A stretch of DNA of 6,693 nt, taken from contig SKLG01000040.1 of NCBI GenBank assembly GCA_007123335.1, forward strand, positions 1 through 6,693, written 5' to 3'. The DNA comes from Anaerolineae bacterium. Lineage in GTDB: Bacteria > Chloroflexota > Anaerolineae > UBA1429. The position numbers and the translations under genes are program-made. Positions 1 to 6,487 of the stretch are shown in pieces. Each line of letters begins with the position of its first letter. Position 1 is the first letter of the stretch. The notes under the pieces were generated by a model that worked only from the letters and a program-made list of their open reading frames with translations, was not told the origin of the DNA and made no database searches.

Positions 1-1013
1 AAGGCCTGGCGCACCAGGACGTCATCAAAGGGCGGCATGGCCGCGTTCAGCCCGATATATTGCACGCTCAACTCTGGCTCCACCACGTGCTCGGCAAACA
101 GCGGGTTGTAGGGATCGAGCACCCGCTCGATCTCGGTCGGCGGCACACCCACGATGTCGATCTCGTCGTTCTCGTACATGGTGATGGGCACCCCGCCATC
201 GAGCAGATATTCGACCCGCTGGAGTGCCGGTGCTCCGCCCAGCGCCGAGCGGTGCGCCTCGTGGACTACCAACACGATGCGGCCGCCGCGTCCGCTGGGG
301 CTGATGCTCTCCAGGCGAAAGGGGCCGCTGCCGTTGGGCTGCGCCATCCAGGCCCGCCCCTCCCGCTCGATCTGCTCGCCATCCACCACAAACGCCGTCG
401 GATAGGTCAGCTTGGCCAGGAAAAAGGCCTTGGGGGCGTCGATCTCGATCTCGAGGGTGTGGGCGTCCAGCGCCCGCAGCCCGCGGATCGACGTCGCCTC
501 CCCCTGCGCATACTCGTGGACGCCGACGATATCCCCCAGATAGGTCAGCGCCACCGGCGAGCCGAGGGCCGGGTCGCAGGCGCGCTCGATGGAATAGACC
601 ACATCCTGAGCGGTGATGGGCCGCCCGTCGTGAAAGACGGCGTCGGGATGCATAAAAAAGGTATACACGCGGCCCTCGGCGTCCAACTCCCAGCCATCGG
701 CCAGGTCGGGCACCACCTGCAAATCGGCGTCGAGGGTCACCAGGCCGCTAAAGAGGTGCACAATATACTCTGCCGAGGTGCTATCCTGGGCCATGGCCGG
801 GTCGAGGGTAGGCGGCATGGTGCCCGACAGGCGCAACGTGCCGGCCGGCGCCGGGCGCAGCGTATCCACCGGGCCTGAGGGTAACGGCGGCGTCAACACA
901 TCGCTGATGTCACGCACTCTGAACCAGCCCACCGCCCCACAGATGCCGGCGATGCCGCAGGTCAGTACCACGATAAGGATCAGGATGAGCACCAACCAGG
1001 TTTTTCGGGACAT
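1..1013 (-). CDS. ABC transporter substrate-binding protein, family 5 (oligopeptide/dipeptide type), C-terminus cut by window edge
   Basis: I translated the minus strand from the ATG at 1013-1011; the frame stays open for 337 codons and runs off the left edge, so roughly 60% of a usual 500-560 residue protein is present. The family captures peptides or other small solutes outside the membrane and hands them to an ABC permease. Residues 6-31 are strongly hydrophobic, giving a signal or membrane anchor. Neither Cys19 (VLTC) nor Cys25 (AGIC) is in a canonical lipobox, unlike the upstream paralogue. SBP_bac_5 landmarks are TLDPAMA (about 69-75), VPDLADGWE (101-109), FHDGRPITAQDVVYSIERA (127-145), NGSGPFRLES, and YIGLNAAMPPFDDVLVRQA at the edge. 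The last piece aligns with YYGFNVTKPPFDDAQVRQA of the neighbouring gene. The start has a GGGAG Shine-Dalgarno-like site about 10 bases upstream. It begins 27 bases after the stop of the upstream binding protein, so co-transcription is likely. Ligand unknown. Confidence 0.9.
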   Translation of the reverse strand, partial: MSRKTWLVLILILIVVLTCGIAGICGAVGWFRVRDISDVLTPPLPSGPVDTLRPAPAGTLRLSGTMPPTLDPAMAQDSTSAEYIVHLFSGLVTLDADLQVVPDLADGWELDAEGRVYTFFMHPDAVFHDGRPITAQDVVYSIERACDPALGSPVALTYLGDIVGVHEYAQGEATSIRGLRALDAHTLEIEIDAPKAFFLAKLTYPTAFVVDGEQIEREGRAWMAQPNGSGPFRLESISPSGRGGRIVLVVHEAHRSALGGAPALQRVEYLLDGGVPITMYENDEIDIVGVPPTEIERVLDPYNPLFAEHVVEPELSVQYIGLNAAMPPFDDVLVRQA

Positions 1014-1040
1014 GGTTATCAGCTCCCAGCCATACTAGCG

Positions 1041-2696
1041 CTACTCTCGCTCGATGGTCCACCGATCAATATGCTCGCCGCCCAGGGAGGCATAGGTGCG
1101 GTTCACATAGGGCTTGGTGCACACGACGCGGGTATAGTAATAGATCGGCGCAAGGATCGCCTCGTCGACGGTCAGGATCTTTTCCGCCTCGAAATAGAGC
1201 TGCCTACGCTCGGCTGGATCGACAGCGGCAGCGGCCCGTTCCGTCAGCTCCATAAAGCGCCTGGCCGGCTCGGCGGAGGGATCCCACTGGGGGTGGTTGG
1301 CGCCCTTGGTGGGATGAAAGGCCTGCAGCACCCAGTTGTTCTGATCCGGATAATCGGCGCACCACCCGAGACGCCAGATGTGCGGTGGATTGTCCGCCAG
1401 TGTGTTCAAGTAAACCTTCCACTCCTGATCGGCCAGCCGAACCTCCACGTCCAGATGCTCCTCCCAGCCCATCCGAATGAATTCGGCGATCTTTTGATGG
1501 GCCTCGCTGGTGTTGAACATCAGCGTGATAGCGGGCAATCCTTCGCCGCCGGGGTACCCCGCCTCGGCCAGCAATGCTCTGGCTTTTTCGGGATCAAAGG
1601 TGATCGCCGGAAAGTTGGGATCCTCGGCCACCGAGCCAAAGATACCGGGGCAGGCAAAGCTCCTGGCCGGGAGCTGACCGCCCTTGGTCACGATGTCGAT
1701 GAGACTCTGGCGATCGATGGCGTAGGAAAAAGCCTGGCGCACCTGGGCGTCGTCAAAGGGCGGCTTGGTGACGTTGAACCCATAGTAGTAGGTGCAGAGC
1801 TCGGGCGCGATATGCAGCTCCTGAGAGAGCTGTGGATCGGCCTGGATGCGCTCGATCTCCTCCAACGGCGGGGCGGCGACATCCAACTCGCCGCGCTCGT
1901 ACATGCCAAAGGCGGCGGTCGTCTCCACCACCATCTCCCAGTTGATCCTGGCGATCTGGACATTCTGGGCATCAAAATACTCGGGGTTCTTGAGCATGAC
2001 CATCCTGTGGTCGTGCTCCCAGGTGTCCAACAGATAGGGGCCGTTGGTCCAGATGTTGCCCGGCTCGGTCCAGGCGTCGCCATGCTCTTCGATAGCCTGC
2101 CTGGGCTGGGGCCGATTCACCCACATGCCGGCGATGCCGGGGAAATAGCCGGCCGGCTGCTCCAACGTAAACTCGACGGTATAGTCATCGATGGCGCGAA
2201 CACCGATCGACTCGATGTCGGGGCTCTCACCCTTGTTCACCCGCTCGGCATTGCGGATGATGTAATTCACCTTGGCATAGCCCGATCTCGTAGCGGGGTC
2301 AATGGAGCGCCGCACGCCATAGACCACGTCATGGGCGGTCACCGGGCCTTTTTTGGTGAGCTTTTGCTCCACGGGGTCCCAATGCACCCATTGGCCATCC
2401 TGGCGCATCTTGAAGGTCCACACCAGCCCGTCGGCGGAGACGCTCCACTCGTTAGCCAGCTCGGGGATGGTCTCGAGCGTGCGATCATCAAAATCGGTGA
2501 GGCCCAGAAACAACAGCTCGACCACCTGAACCGAGGTCCTGTCCGTCGTCAGCGCCGGGTCTGCGGTGGGAGGCTCGGTCTCCAGGTTCAGGTTGATCTC
2601 GGGGCCTCCGGTTCCTGGCTTGGTGCACCCACTGATGCCCAGCATCAACACCATGGCCAGGATCACCAGCCCGAGTATGCGCTCTCTATGCAACAT
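1041..2696 (-). CDS. ABC transporter substrate-binding lipoprotein, family 5 (oligopeptide/dipeptide type)
   Basis: A complete 551-residue protein of normal length for OppA/DppA-like solute receptors, which bind peptides or similar ligands outside the membrane and deliver them to an ABC importer. The N-terminus is a lipoprotein signal: basic residues RER, a hydrophobic core, then lipobox ISGC with Cys24 as the lipidated residue. Family features in order are PPTADPALT (about 42-50), IPELANEWSVSADGLVWTF (77-95), GPVTAHDVVYGVRRSIDP (117-134), TNGPYLL (217-223), LKNPEYF (235-241), the hinge-region PPFDDAQVRQAFSYAIDR (312-329), and a C-terminal WRLGWCADYPDQNNW (441-455) typical of the peptide-binding class. 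The ATG at 2696 is preceded by a perfect AGGAGG four bases away, which fixes the start. It lies 65 bases after the LysM lipoprotein gene and 27 bases before a second paralogue. Substrate cannot be read from sequence; dipeptides, oligopeptides or oligosaccharides are all possible. Confidence 0.94.
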   Translation of the reverse strand: MLHRERILGLVILAMVLMLGISGCTKPGTGGPEINLNLETEPPTADPALTTDRTSVQVVELLFLGLTDFDDRTLETIPELANEWSVSADGLVWTFKMRQDGQWVHWDPVEQKLTKKGPVTAHDVVYGVRRSIDPATRSGYAKVNYIIRNAERVNKGESPDIESIGVRAIDDYTVEFTLEQPAGYFPGIAGMWVNRPQPRQAIEEHGDAWTEPGNIWTNGPYLLDTWEHDHRMVMLKNPEYFDAQNVQIARINWEMVVETTAAFGMYERGELDVAAPPLEEIERIQADPQLSQELHIAPELCTYYYGFNVTKPPFDDAQVRQAFSYAIDRQSLIDIVTKGGQLPARSFACPGIFGSVAEDPNFPAITFDPEKARALLAEAGYPGGEGLPAITLMFNTSEAHQKIAEFIRMGWEEHLDVEVRLADQEWKVYLNTLADNPPHIWRLGWCADYPDQNNWVLQAFHPTKGANHPQWDPSAEPARRFMELTERAAAAVDPAERRQLYFEAEKILTVDEAILAPIYYYTRVVCTKPYVNRTYASLGGEHIDRWTIERE

Positions 2697-2761
2697 CCTT
2701 CCTCCTCAGGGGCCGGCGAGTACCCTTGGACACAAACGCACCGGCTAGCATGGCGCGTCGG

Positions 2762-3583
2762 CTAACGAGGGATGACCAATACCTGGCCGACATAGACATG
2801 ATTGGGGTTCCACAGGCCATTTGCCGCAATGAGCGACTGCACCGAGACCCCATACCGCCTGGCGATGCTCGTCAGCGTCTCGCCACGGCGCACGGTGTGG
2901 CGCAGCATGGGCGCCTGGGTATTCAGCGGCACCCGCAGCACGGTGCCCACCACCAGGTGGTTCGGGTTGACGATGCCGGGATTGTGGGCGAGGATCTCGG
3001 CCACCGAGGTGCGGTAGCGGCGCGCGATGGAAGAGAGGGTATCGCTGCGCTGCACCCGGTGCTGCACCAGTTGCGGCGTGGCCGTCACCTGGGGCACATA
3101 GCCGATGGGGATCACCAGCTTTTGCCCGGCATAGATGAAATTGGGGTTTCGTATGCCGTTCCTGTCCATGATGGCCTGCACCGTCGTGCCATATCGTCTG
3201 GCGATGGAAGTCAGCGTGTCGCTGCGCTGGACCGTATGGATGACATCGCCGGTGGGCTGCGGCGTGACGGTCGGCGTAAACTCGGGCGTCACGGTGGGCG
3301 TCGGCGTGATGGGCGGGATCGTCGGCAAGGGAGTGTCCGTAGGCGGCGGGTATGGAATCAGCGCGTCGGTCGGTGTGGGGCTGGGCAGCTCTAGCGTCGG
3401 GATCGGCGTGGCGGGCGGCGGATACGCTTTGACAATGGGGGGGCGCTCTGGAGCGATCGCTGGAGGAGGGGTACGCGCCGTCGGCGGTTTGGCGCGGACG
3501 CAGCCCGCCAACGCCACCTGAACCAGCAGGAGCAGCGTCGACGCCACGAGCCACCATGATCGCCCCCGCATTCGGCCGCTCAC
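2762..3583 (-). CDS. Lipoprotein with Pro/Thr-rich linker and three LysM domains
   Basis: A 273-residue protein predicted to be lipid-anchored and to bind peptidoglycan or related N-acetylglucosamine polymers. The signal peptide ends in lipobox LAGC, with Cys28 as the modified residue. Residues about 38-112 are a low-complexity, probably extended linker rich in Pro and Thr (PTPTPTVTP type). Three LysM repeats follow at about 115-159, 175-219 and 229-272, each with the pattern H-x-V-x-R-x-[DE]-T-L-x-S-I-A-R-R-Y, an NPN core and a closing V-[IL]-x-[VI]-P. No catalytic domain is present, so this is a binding or scaffold protein rather than a hydrolase. The start is GTG at 3583, chosen because GGGGTGATC, close to the full anti-Shine-Dalgarno complement, ends four bases upstream. 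An in-frame ATG at 3571 is 16 bases from that site and less likely. It is the first gene of the probable minus-strand operon. Confidence 0.93.
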   Translation of the reverse strand: MSGRMRGRSWWLVASTLLLLVQVALAGCVRAKPPTARTPPPAIAPERPPIVKAYPPPATPIPTLELPSPTPTDALIPYPPPTDTPLPTIPPITPTPTVTPEFTPTVTPQPTGDVIHTVQRSDTLTSIARRYGTTVQAIMDRNGIRNPNFIYAGQKLVIPIGYVPQVTATPQLVQHRVQRSDTLSSIARRYRTSVAEILAHNPGIVNPNHLVVGTVLRVPLNTQAPMLRHTVRRGETLTSIARRYGVSVQSLIAANGLWNPNHVYVGQVLVIPR

Positions 3584-3695
3584 GTCAGATCACCCCTTCC
3601 CATGTGAAATGCTTGCCTCCAGATGTCCGTTGCCCGACACGCGCCGATGATCGTCACGCCTCAAGGAATGTGGCTCAACGAGCGCATACGAGGCG

Positions 3696-3724
3696 ATGAT
3701 ACCACAGAGAGGATGCATATCCAA
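3696..3724 (-). promoter_or_regulatory. Candidate sigma70-type promoter for the LysM/binding-protein operon
   Basis: On the minus strand, TTGGAT (3724-3719) is separated by 17 bases from TATCAT (3701-3696). The -10 box is preceded by TGG, an extended -10 element. The -10 matches TATAAT at five of six positions, while the -35 keeps only TTG. It would start RNA near 3689, giving a leader of about 106 bases before the GTG at 3583. No better candidate was found in the divergent region on this strand. Confidence 0.35.
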
Positions 3725-3801
3725 GCCCGTCCACTCATTATGACCAAGCTGTATTCGCGCGCCTTCTTTGCAGCGCCTTGGCCGTCGAGTGGGCGCGGCT
3801 C

Positions 3802-3830
3802 TTGACCACCCCCCATGCCGATGGTATACT
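3802..3830 (+). promoter_or_regulatory. Strong extended -10 sigma70-type promoter
   Basis: TTGACC (3802-3807), a 17-base spacer and TATACT (3825-3830), with TGG at 3822-3824 making an extended -10. Each hexamer differs from consensus at one position and the spacing is ideal. Transcription would begin near 3837, leaving a leader of about 15 bases that holds little more than the ribosome binding site of the following gene. This fits a constitutive housekeeping-type promoter for the DUF6062-like gene and probably the regulator behind it. Confidence 0.75.
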
Positions 3831-3844
3831 CGCCACACTTGATC

Positions 3845-3851
3845 AGGAAGG
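3845..3851 (+). promoter_or_regulatory. Ribosome binding site that makes the downstream start ambiguous
   Basis: AGGAAGG lies directly against the ATG at 3852, leaving essentially no spacer. The in-frame TTG at 3861, three codons later, would have a nine-base spacer, which is close to optimal. Translation may therefore begin at TTG 3861, removing three residues from the protein. Confidence 0.5.
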
Positions 3852-4637
3852 ATGGTCCCCTTGCCGCGCGAACTGGGAAAGCATACACCCTATTTTGAGC
3901 TGGTCGACGCCCAGAGCATGCCGGGCTGTCCGGTGTGCCGTCTGGCGTACAAGCAGACGGATCGCTACCTCGATAGCATCCTCTATGAGGCCGTGCTCGA
4001 TCCGGATGTGCGCACCAAGCTCAAGAACTCGCTCGGATTTTGCCGCGAGCACACGGAAATGCTGCACGGCAAGCCGGGGCGCGCCCTGGGCACCGCCCTG
4101 ATCTACCGTGACATCATTCGCTCGGTGGCCGAGGCCCTAGTCGGAGCGCGCCATCGCTCCTCCGGTGCGCCATCACTGCTGAGCCGTTGGCTGCCCGGCT
4201 CGCGGGAGGATCTCCCCGTGGTGCAAAAGCTCCGCGCCAGCGAGCCCTGCCCGGCCTGCAAGGTCGCCGAAAAAGCCGAGGCCCGCGTCGTGCAACTGCT
4301 CGTCGTGCACCTCGGTGAGGACAAGCTCTACGAGGCCTATGCCCAGGGTGAAGGGCTATGCCTCGAGCACCTGGTGCGCGCCATCGCCCTGACCCCCGAC
4401 CAAGAGACGCTCGACCGACTGCTCCAGCCCCAGAGCAAGCGCTATCTGCGGATGCTGACCGATCTCGACGAGTTTATTCGCAAGCGCGATCATCGCTTCC
4501 GCGGCGAGAAATATGGCGAGGAGGGCGATGTGTGGCTGCGGGCCATGAACGCCATCGTGGGCGGCGCCGGGATGGGGCTGAGCGCCGAGAGCGGGGGACG
4601 ACACCAGGATACGGGATTGAGGGACAAGAAGCGCTAG
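3852..4637 (+). CDS. DUF6062-like protein with duplicated CPxC...CxxH units
   Basis: A 261-residue protein (258 if it starts at TTG 3861) without a signal peptide or membrane segment, so cytoplasmic. It resembles the uncharacterised DUF6062 family, assigned from memory of the CPxC, YLDSxLYE and FCREH pattern. Two similar halves are visible. The first has C26-P-V-C29, then YLDSILYEAVLDP and F63-C64-R-E-H67. The second has C133-P-A-C136, then L169-C170-L-E-H173. In both, the CxxC and CxxH pairs are 33-34 residues apart, a spacing that could form a C3H metal site in each half; metal binding is inference. A variable, Ser/Gly/Pro-containing stretch (about 98-120) separates the halves. The C-terminus has EEGDVWLRAMNAIVGG followed by a polar tail. 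The gene follows a strong promoter and precedes the HTH-receiver gene by 37 bases on the same strand, so they are probably co-transcribed. No enzymatic role can be assigned. Confidence 0.85.
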   Translation: MVPLPRELGKHTPYFELVDAQSMPGCPVCRLAYKQTDRYLDSILYEAVLDPDVRTKLKNSLGFCREHTEMLHGKPGRALGTALIYRDIIRSVAEALVGARHRSSGAPSLLSRWLPGSREDLPVVQKLRASEPCPACKVAEKAEARVVQLLVVHLGEDKLYEAYAQGEGLCLEHLVRAIALTPDQETLDRLLQPQSKRYLRMLTDLDEFIRKRDHRFRGEKYGEEGDVWLRAMNAIVGGAGMGLSAESGGRHQDTGLRDKKR

Positions 4638-4674
4638 CTGCTTCCAAGCGCTTTGGGCGGTGAGGAACGAGCCG

Positions 4675-5241
4675 ATGGACGACACCCTTTCTACCAGTGA
4701 GGTCGCGGCACTCTGCCATGTGAACCGCATCACCGTCTGGAGGTGGATCAAGCGTGGTGAGCTTGATGCTGTGCGCGATAGCCAGGGTCGCTATGCTATC
4801 TCCAGGGATATGTTGCATCGGTTTCTGTCGCGCAAAGGGTACCCTGCCGATCCGGCCCTATTCAAGCGGCCCAACAGGGTGCTGATTATCGACGACGAAC
4901 CCCCGGTCGTCGAGGTGGTCTCGCGAGCGCTATACGGCATCGACGGCGGCATTCGCATCGCTACGGCTGAGGATGGCTTTGAGGCCGGCCTGCAAATGGC
5001 CACCTTTAAACCGGATCTGCTCATTCTCGACCTGATGATGCCGCGCATGAACGGCTTTCAGGTGTGCCGGCTGGTGCGCCAGGATCCGGCCATGGCGCAT
5101 ACCCGGATCCTGGTTATCACCGCCTATGGCAGCCGCGACAATGTGGCGCGGGCGCTGGCGGCGGGGGCCGACGAGGTGTATCTCAAGCCGGTGGAGATCC
5201 AGGCGTTCAGGCAAAAGGTTGGCGCGCTCTTGCATCCTTAG
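4675..5241 (+). CDS. Response regulator with N-terminal excisionase/MerR-type HTH and C-terminal receiver domain
   Basis: A 188-residue cytoplasmic regulator. Residues 5-53 are a winged-HTH of the excisionase/MerR-like group: LSTSEVAALCHVNRITVWRW, then IKRGELDAVRDSQGRYAI and a DMLHRFL helix. Residues about 68-186 form a CheY-like receiver with all key residues: D73-D74 in the acidic pocket, D119 in ILDLMMP as phosphate acceptor, T149 in VITAY, and K171 in YLKP. Phosphorylation by an unseen histidine kinase probably controls DNA binding or dimerisation; no kinase lies in the window. The order, DNA-binding domain first and receiver second, is the reverse of the common OmpR/NarL layout. I chose ATG 4675 because GAGGA ends eight bases upstream; the in-frame GTG at 4660 has no good ribosome site and would add five residues. 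It lies 37 bases after the DUF6062-like gene. Targets are unknown. Confidence 0.92.
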   Translation: MDDTLSTSEVAALCHVNRITVWRWIKRGELDAVRDSQGRYAISRDMLHRFLSRKGYPADPALFKRPNRVLIIDDEPPVVEVVSRALYGIDGGIRIATAEDGFEAGLQMATFKPDLLILDLMMPRMNGFQVCRLVRQDPAMAHTRILVITAYGSRDNVARALAAGADEVYLKPVEIQAFRQKVGALLHP

Positions 5242-5250
5242 GGAGCGCGC
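5222..5250 (+). other. GC-rich inverted repeat overlapping the regulator's stop codon
   Basis: GCGCGCTC (5222-5229) and GAGCGCGC (5243-5250) form a perfect 8-bp stem around a 13-base loop that contains the TAG stop (5239-5241). Two G-U pairs could extend it inward. No T tract follows, so it is not a standard intrinsic terminator. It could still stabilise the 3' end of the upstream message, slow polymerase, or assist a factor-dependent stop between the regulator and the enolase-superfamily gene. Confidence 0.5.
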
Positions 5251-5322
5251 ATCGGCGGGACGAGTAGATACTCGGGCGCACGTTTCATGCACAACATCCA
5301 CGCACACGAAAAGGAGAACATG

Positions 5323-6471
5323 ATGGCACTGGAGATTGTGGGCATCGACACCTATCTGGTTCAGGTGGGGCGCAGGAACCTCTGCTTTGTCAAGGTGCGC
5401 ACCAATGAGGACGTCTATGGCATCGGCGAGGCCTATAGCGTCGGACCGGACCTGGCCACGGCGGCGACGATCGATGACTTTGCCGGGTGGCTAGTGGGGA
5501 TGGACCCGCTGGATATCGAGGGCATCTGGCAAAAGCTCTATATCGGCTCTCGCTTCCCCGGCGGCTCGGTGGTCAACTCGGCCATCAGCGGCATCGACCA
5601 CGCCCTGTGGGACCTCAAGGGCCGCGTCCTGAACACGCCGGTGTATCAGTTGATGGGCGGCAAGTGTCGCCAGCGCATCCAGGTCTACCAGAACCCCGGC
5701 GGGCGCACCCCGCAAGAGACGGCGGATAATGCCCTGGCGCTCAAGGAAAAGTATGGCTTTACGGCGTTCAAGACCAACCCGCTGCCGCCAGACGTGCACG
5801 AGATCGCCTGGCCCAAGGCGCTGCGGTTGATCGATGAGAAGATGGCCCTGCTGCGCGACGCGCTGGGCGAAGAGATCGAGATCGGCCTCGACCCCCACGC
5901 CAAGATCCTGGAGCCGGCCAAGGCCATCCAACTGTGCGAGACCGTGGCGCCCTATGTGCCCATGTTCGTCGAGGAGGCGTTGCGCCCGGAGCATGTCGAG
6001 GCTATGGCCGAGGTGCGGGCCAAGTCGCCGGTGCCCATCGCCACCGGTGAGATGCTATATACCAAGTGGGAGTTCCGCGACCTGTTGCGCGTGCGCGGCG
6101 CCGACATCATCCAGCCCGACGTATGCTGCTGCGGCGGCCTCACCGAGCTGAAAAAGATCTCGGCGCTGGCCGAGAGCGAGTATGTCACCGTGGCGCCGCA
6201 CAACCCCATGGGGCCGGTGGCCACTGCCGTCAACGCCCAATTTGCGGCCACGGCGCCCAACTTTTTGATCCTCGAATACCATGTGGACACCGAGTCGCCG
6301 CGTCGCGACCTCATTGAAGAGCCCTATGAGATGGTGGACGGCTTTTTGGTGCTGCCCGACAAGCCCGGGCTCGGCATCGAGCTGAACGAGGACTATTACG
6401 AGGATCATCCCTACAAGCCCTGGAAGCGCGGCACGCCGCTCAAGCCCGACGGGGCGATCGCCTATATCTAG
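5323..6471 (+). CDS. Mandelate racemase/muconate lactonizing enzyme family protein (probable sugar-acid dehydratase)
   Basis: A 382-residue member of the enolase superfamily, of usual length, probably cytoplasmic. These enzymes abstract a proton next to a carboxylate, with the enolate held by Mg2+. The N-terminal capping domain (about 1-120) includes GIGEAYSVG and the SAISGIDHALWDLKG signature. In the barrel, metal ligands are D190 (GLDPH), E217 (FVEEA) and E243 (ATGE). Likely acid/base residues are H192 of the D-x-H motif and the D266/H293 dyad (IQPD...APHNP), with E318 near the end (ILEYH). The D-x-H plus H293 pattern suits D-galactonate-dehydratase-like sugar-acid dehydratases, but the substrate is not determined and dgoD is not assigned. 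Oddities are Ala219 in place of the usual Pro after the EE pair, and Cys268-Cys269-Cys270 in a row in the dyad loop. ATG 5323 is preferred: AGGAG lies six bases upstream. ATG 5320 is possible, and ATG 5287 lacks a site. A probable RraA-family gene follows. Confidence 0.92.
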   Translation: MALEIVGIDTYLVQVGRRNLCFVKVRTNEDVYGIGEAYSVGPDLATAATIDDFAGWLVGMDPLDIEGIWQKLYIGSRFPGGSVVNSAISGIDHALWDLKGRVLNTPVYQLMGGKCRQRIQVYQNPGGRTPQETADNALALKEKYGFTAFKTNPLPPDVHEIAWPKALRLIDEKMALLRDALGEEIEIGLDPHAKILEPAKAIQLCETVAPYVPMFVEEALRPEHVEAMAEVRAKSPVPIATGEMLYTKWEFRDLLRVRGADIIQPDVCCCGGLTELKKISALAESEYVTVAPHNPMGPVATAVNAQFAATAPNFLILEYHVDTESPRRDLIEEPYEMVDGFLVLPDKPGLGIELNEDYYEDHPYKPWKRGTPLKPDGAIAYI

Positions 6472-6487
6472 CAGCATCGTGCCAGAC

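Noticed and set aside
60..878. Plus-strand open frame of 272 codons near the left edge
   Set aside because: It lies opposite the truncated second binding protein, whose family motifs are unmistakable. The plus-strand translation is low-information and rich in Arg, Gly and His.
2697..2761. Search for a terminator between the LysM gene and the first binding-protein gene
   Set aside because: No stable stem with a T tract was seen on the minus strand; the stretch holds the AGGAGG ribosome site and little else.
1071..2765. Long plus-strand open frame of 564 codons opposite the binding-protein gene
   Set aside because: It is antisense to a clear SBP_bac_5 lipoprotein with a strong ribosome site. 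High GC leaves the opposite frame open, and its translation shows no recognisable domain.
3453..3460. GCGATCGC octamer, also at 6453-6460, resembling the cyanobacterial HIP1 repeat
   Set aside because: Only these two copies were noticed, both inside coding sequence of a GC-rich genome, so chance is an adequate explanation.
4660..4674. GTG at 4660 as start of the HTH-receiver protein
   Set aside because: No ribosome site lies upstream at a workable distance, whereas ATG 4675 has GAGGA eight bases away and begins right at the HTH domain.
5261..5274. CGAGT-AGAT-ACTCG small palindrome before the enolase-superfamily gene
   Set aside because: A 5-bp stem is too short to support as an operator or terminator, and no second copy was found.
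5287..5322. ATG at 5287 as start of the enolase-superfamily protein
   Set aside because: The extra residues (MHNIHAHEKEN) are not family-like, and the AAGGAGA ribosome site lies inside this stretch, pointing to ATG 5323 or 5320.
5242..5322. Search for a promoter between the regulator and the enolase-superfamily gene
   Set aside because: TTGCAT at 5230-5235 and GATACT near 5267 are 31 bases apart, which is not a workable sigma70 spacing. No other pair was convincing.
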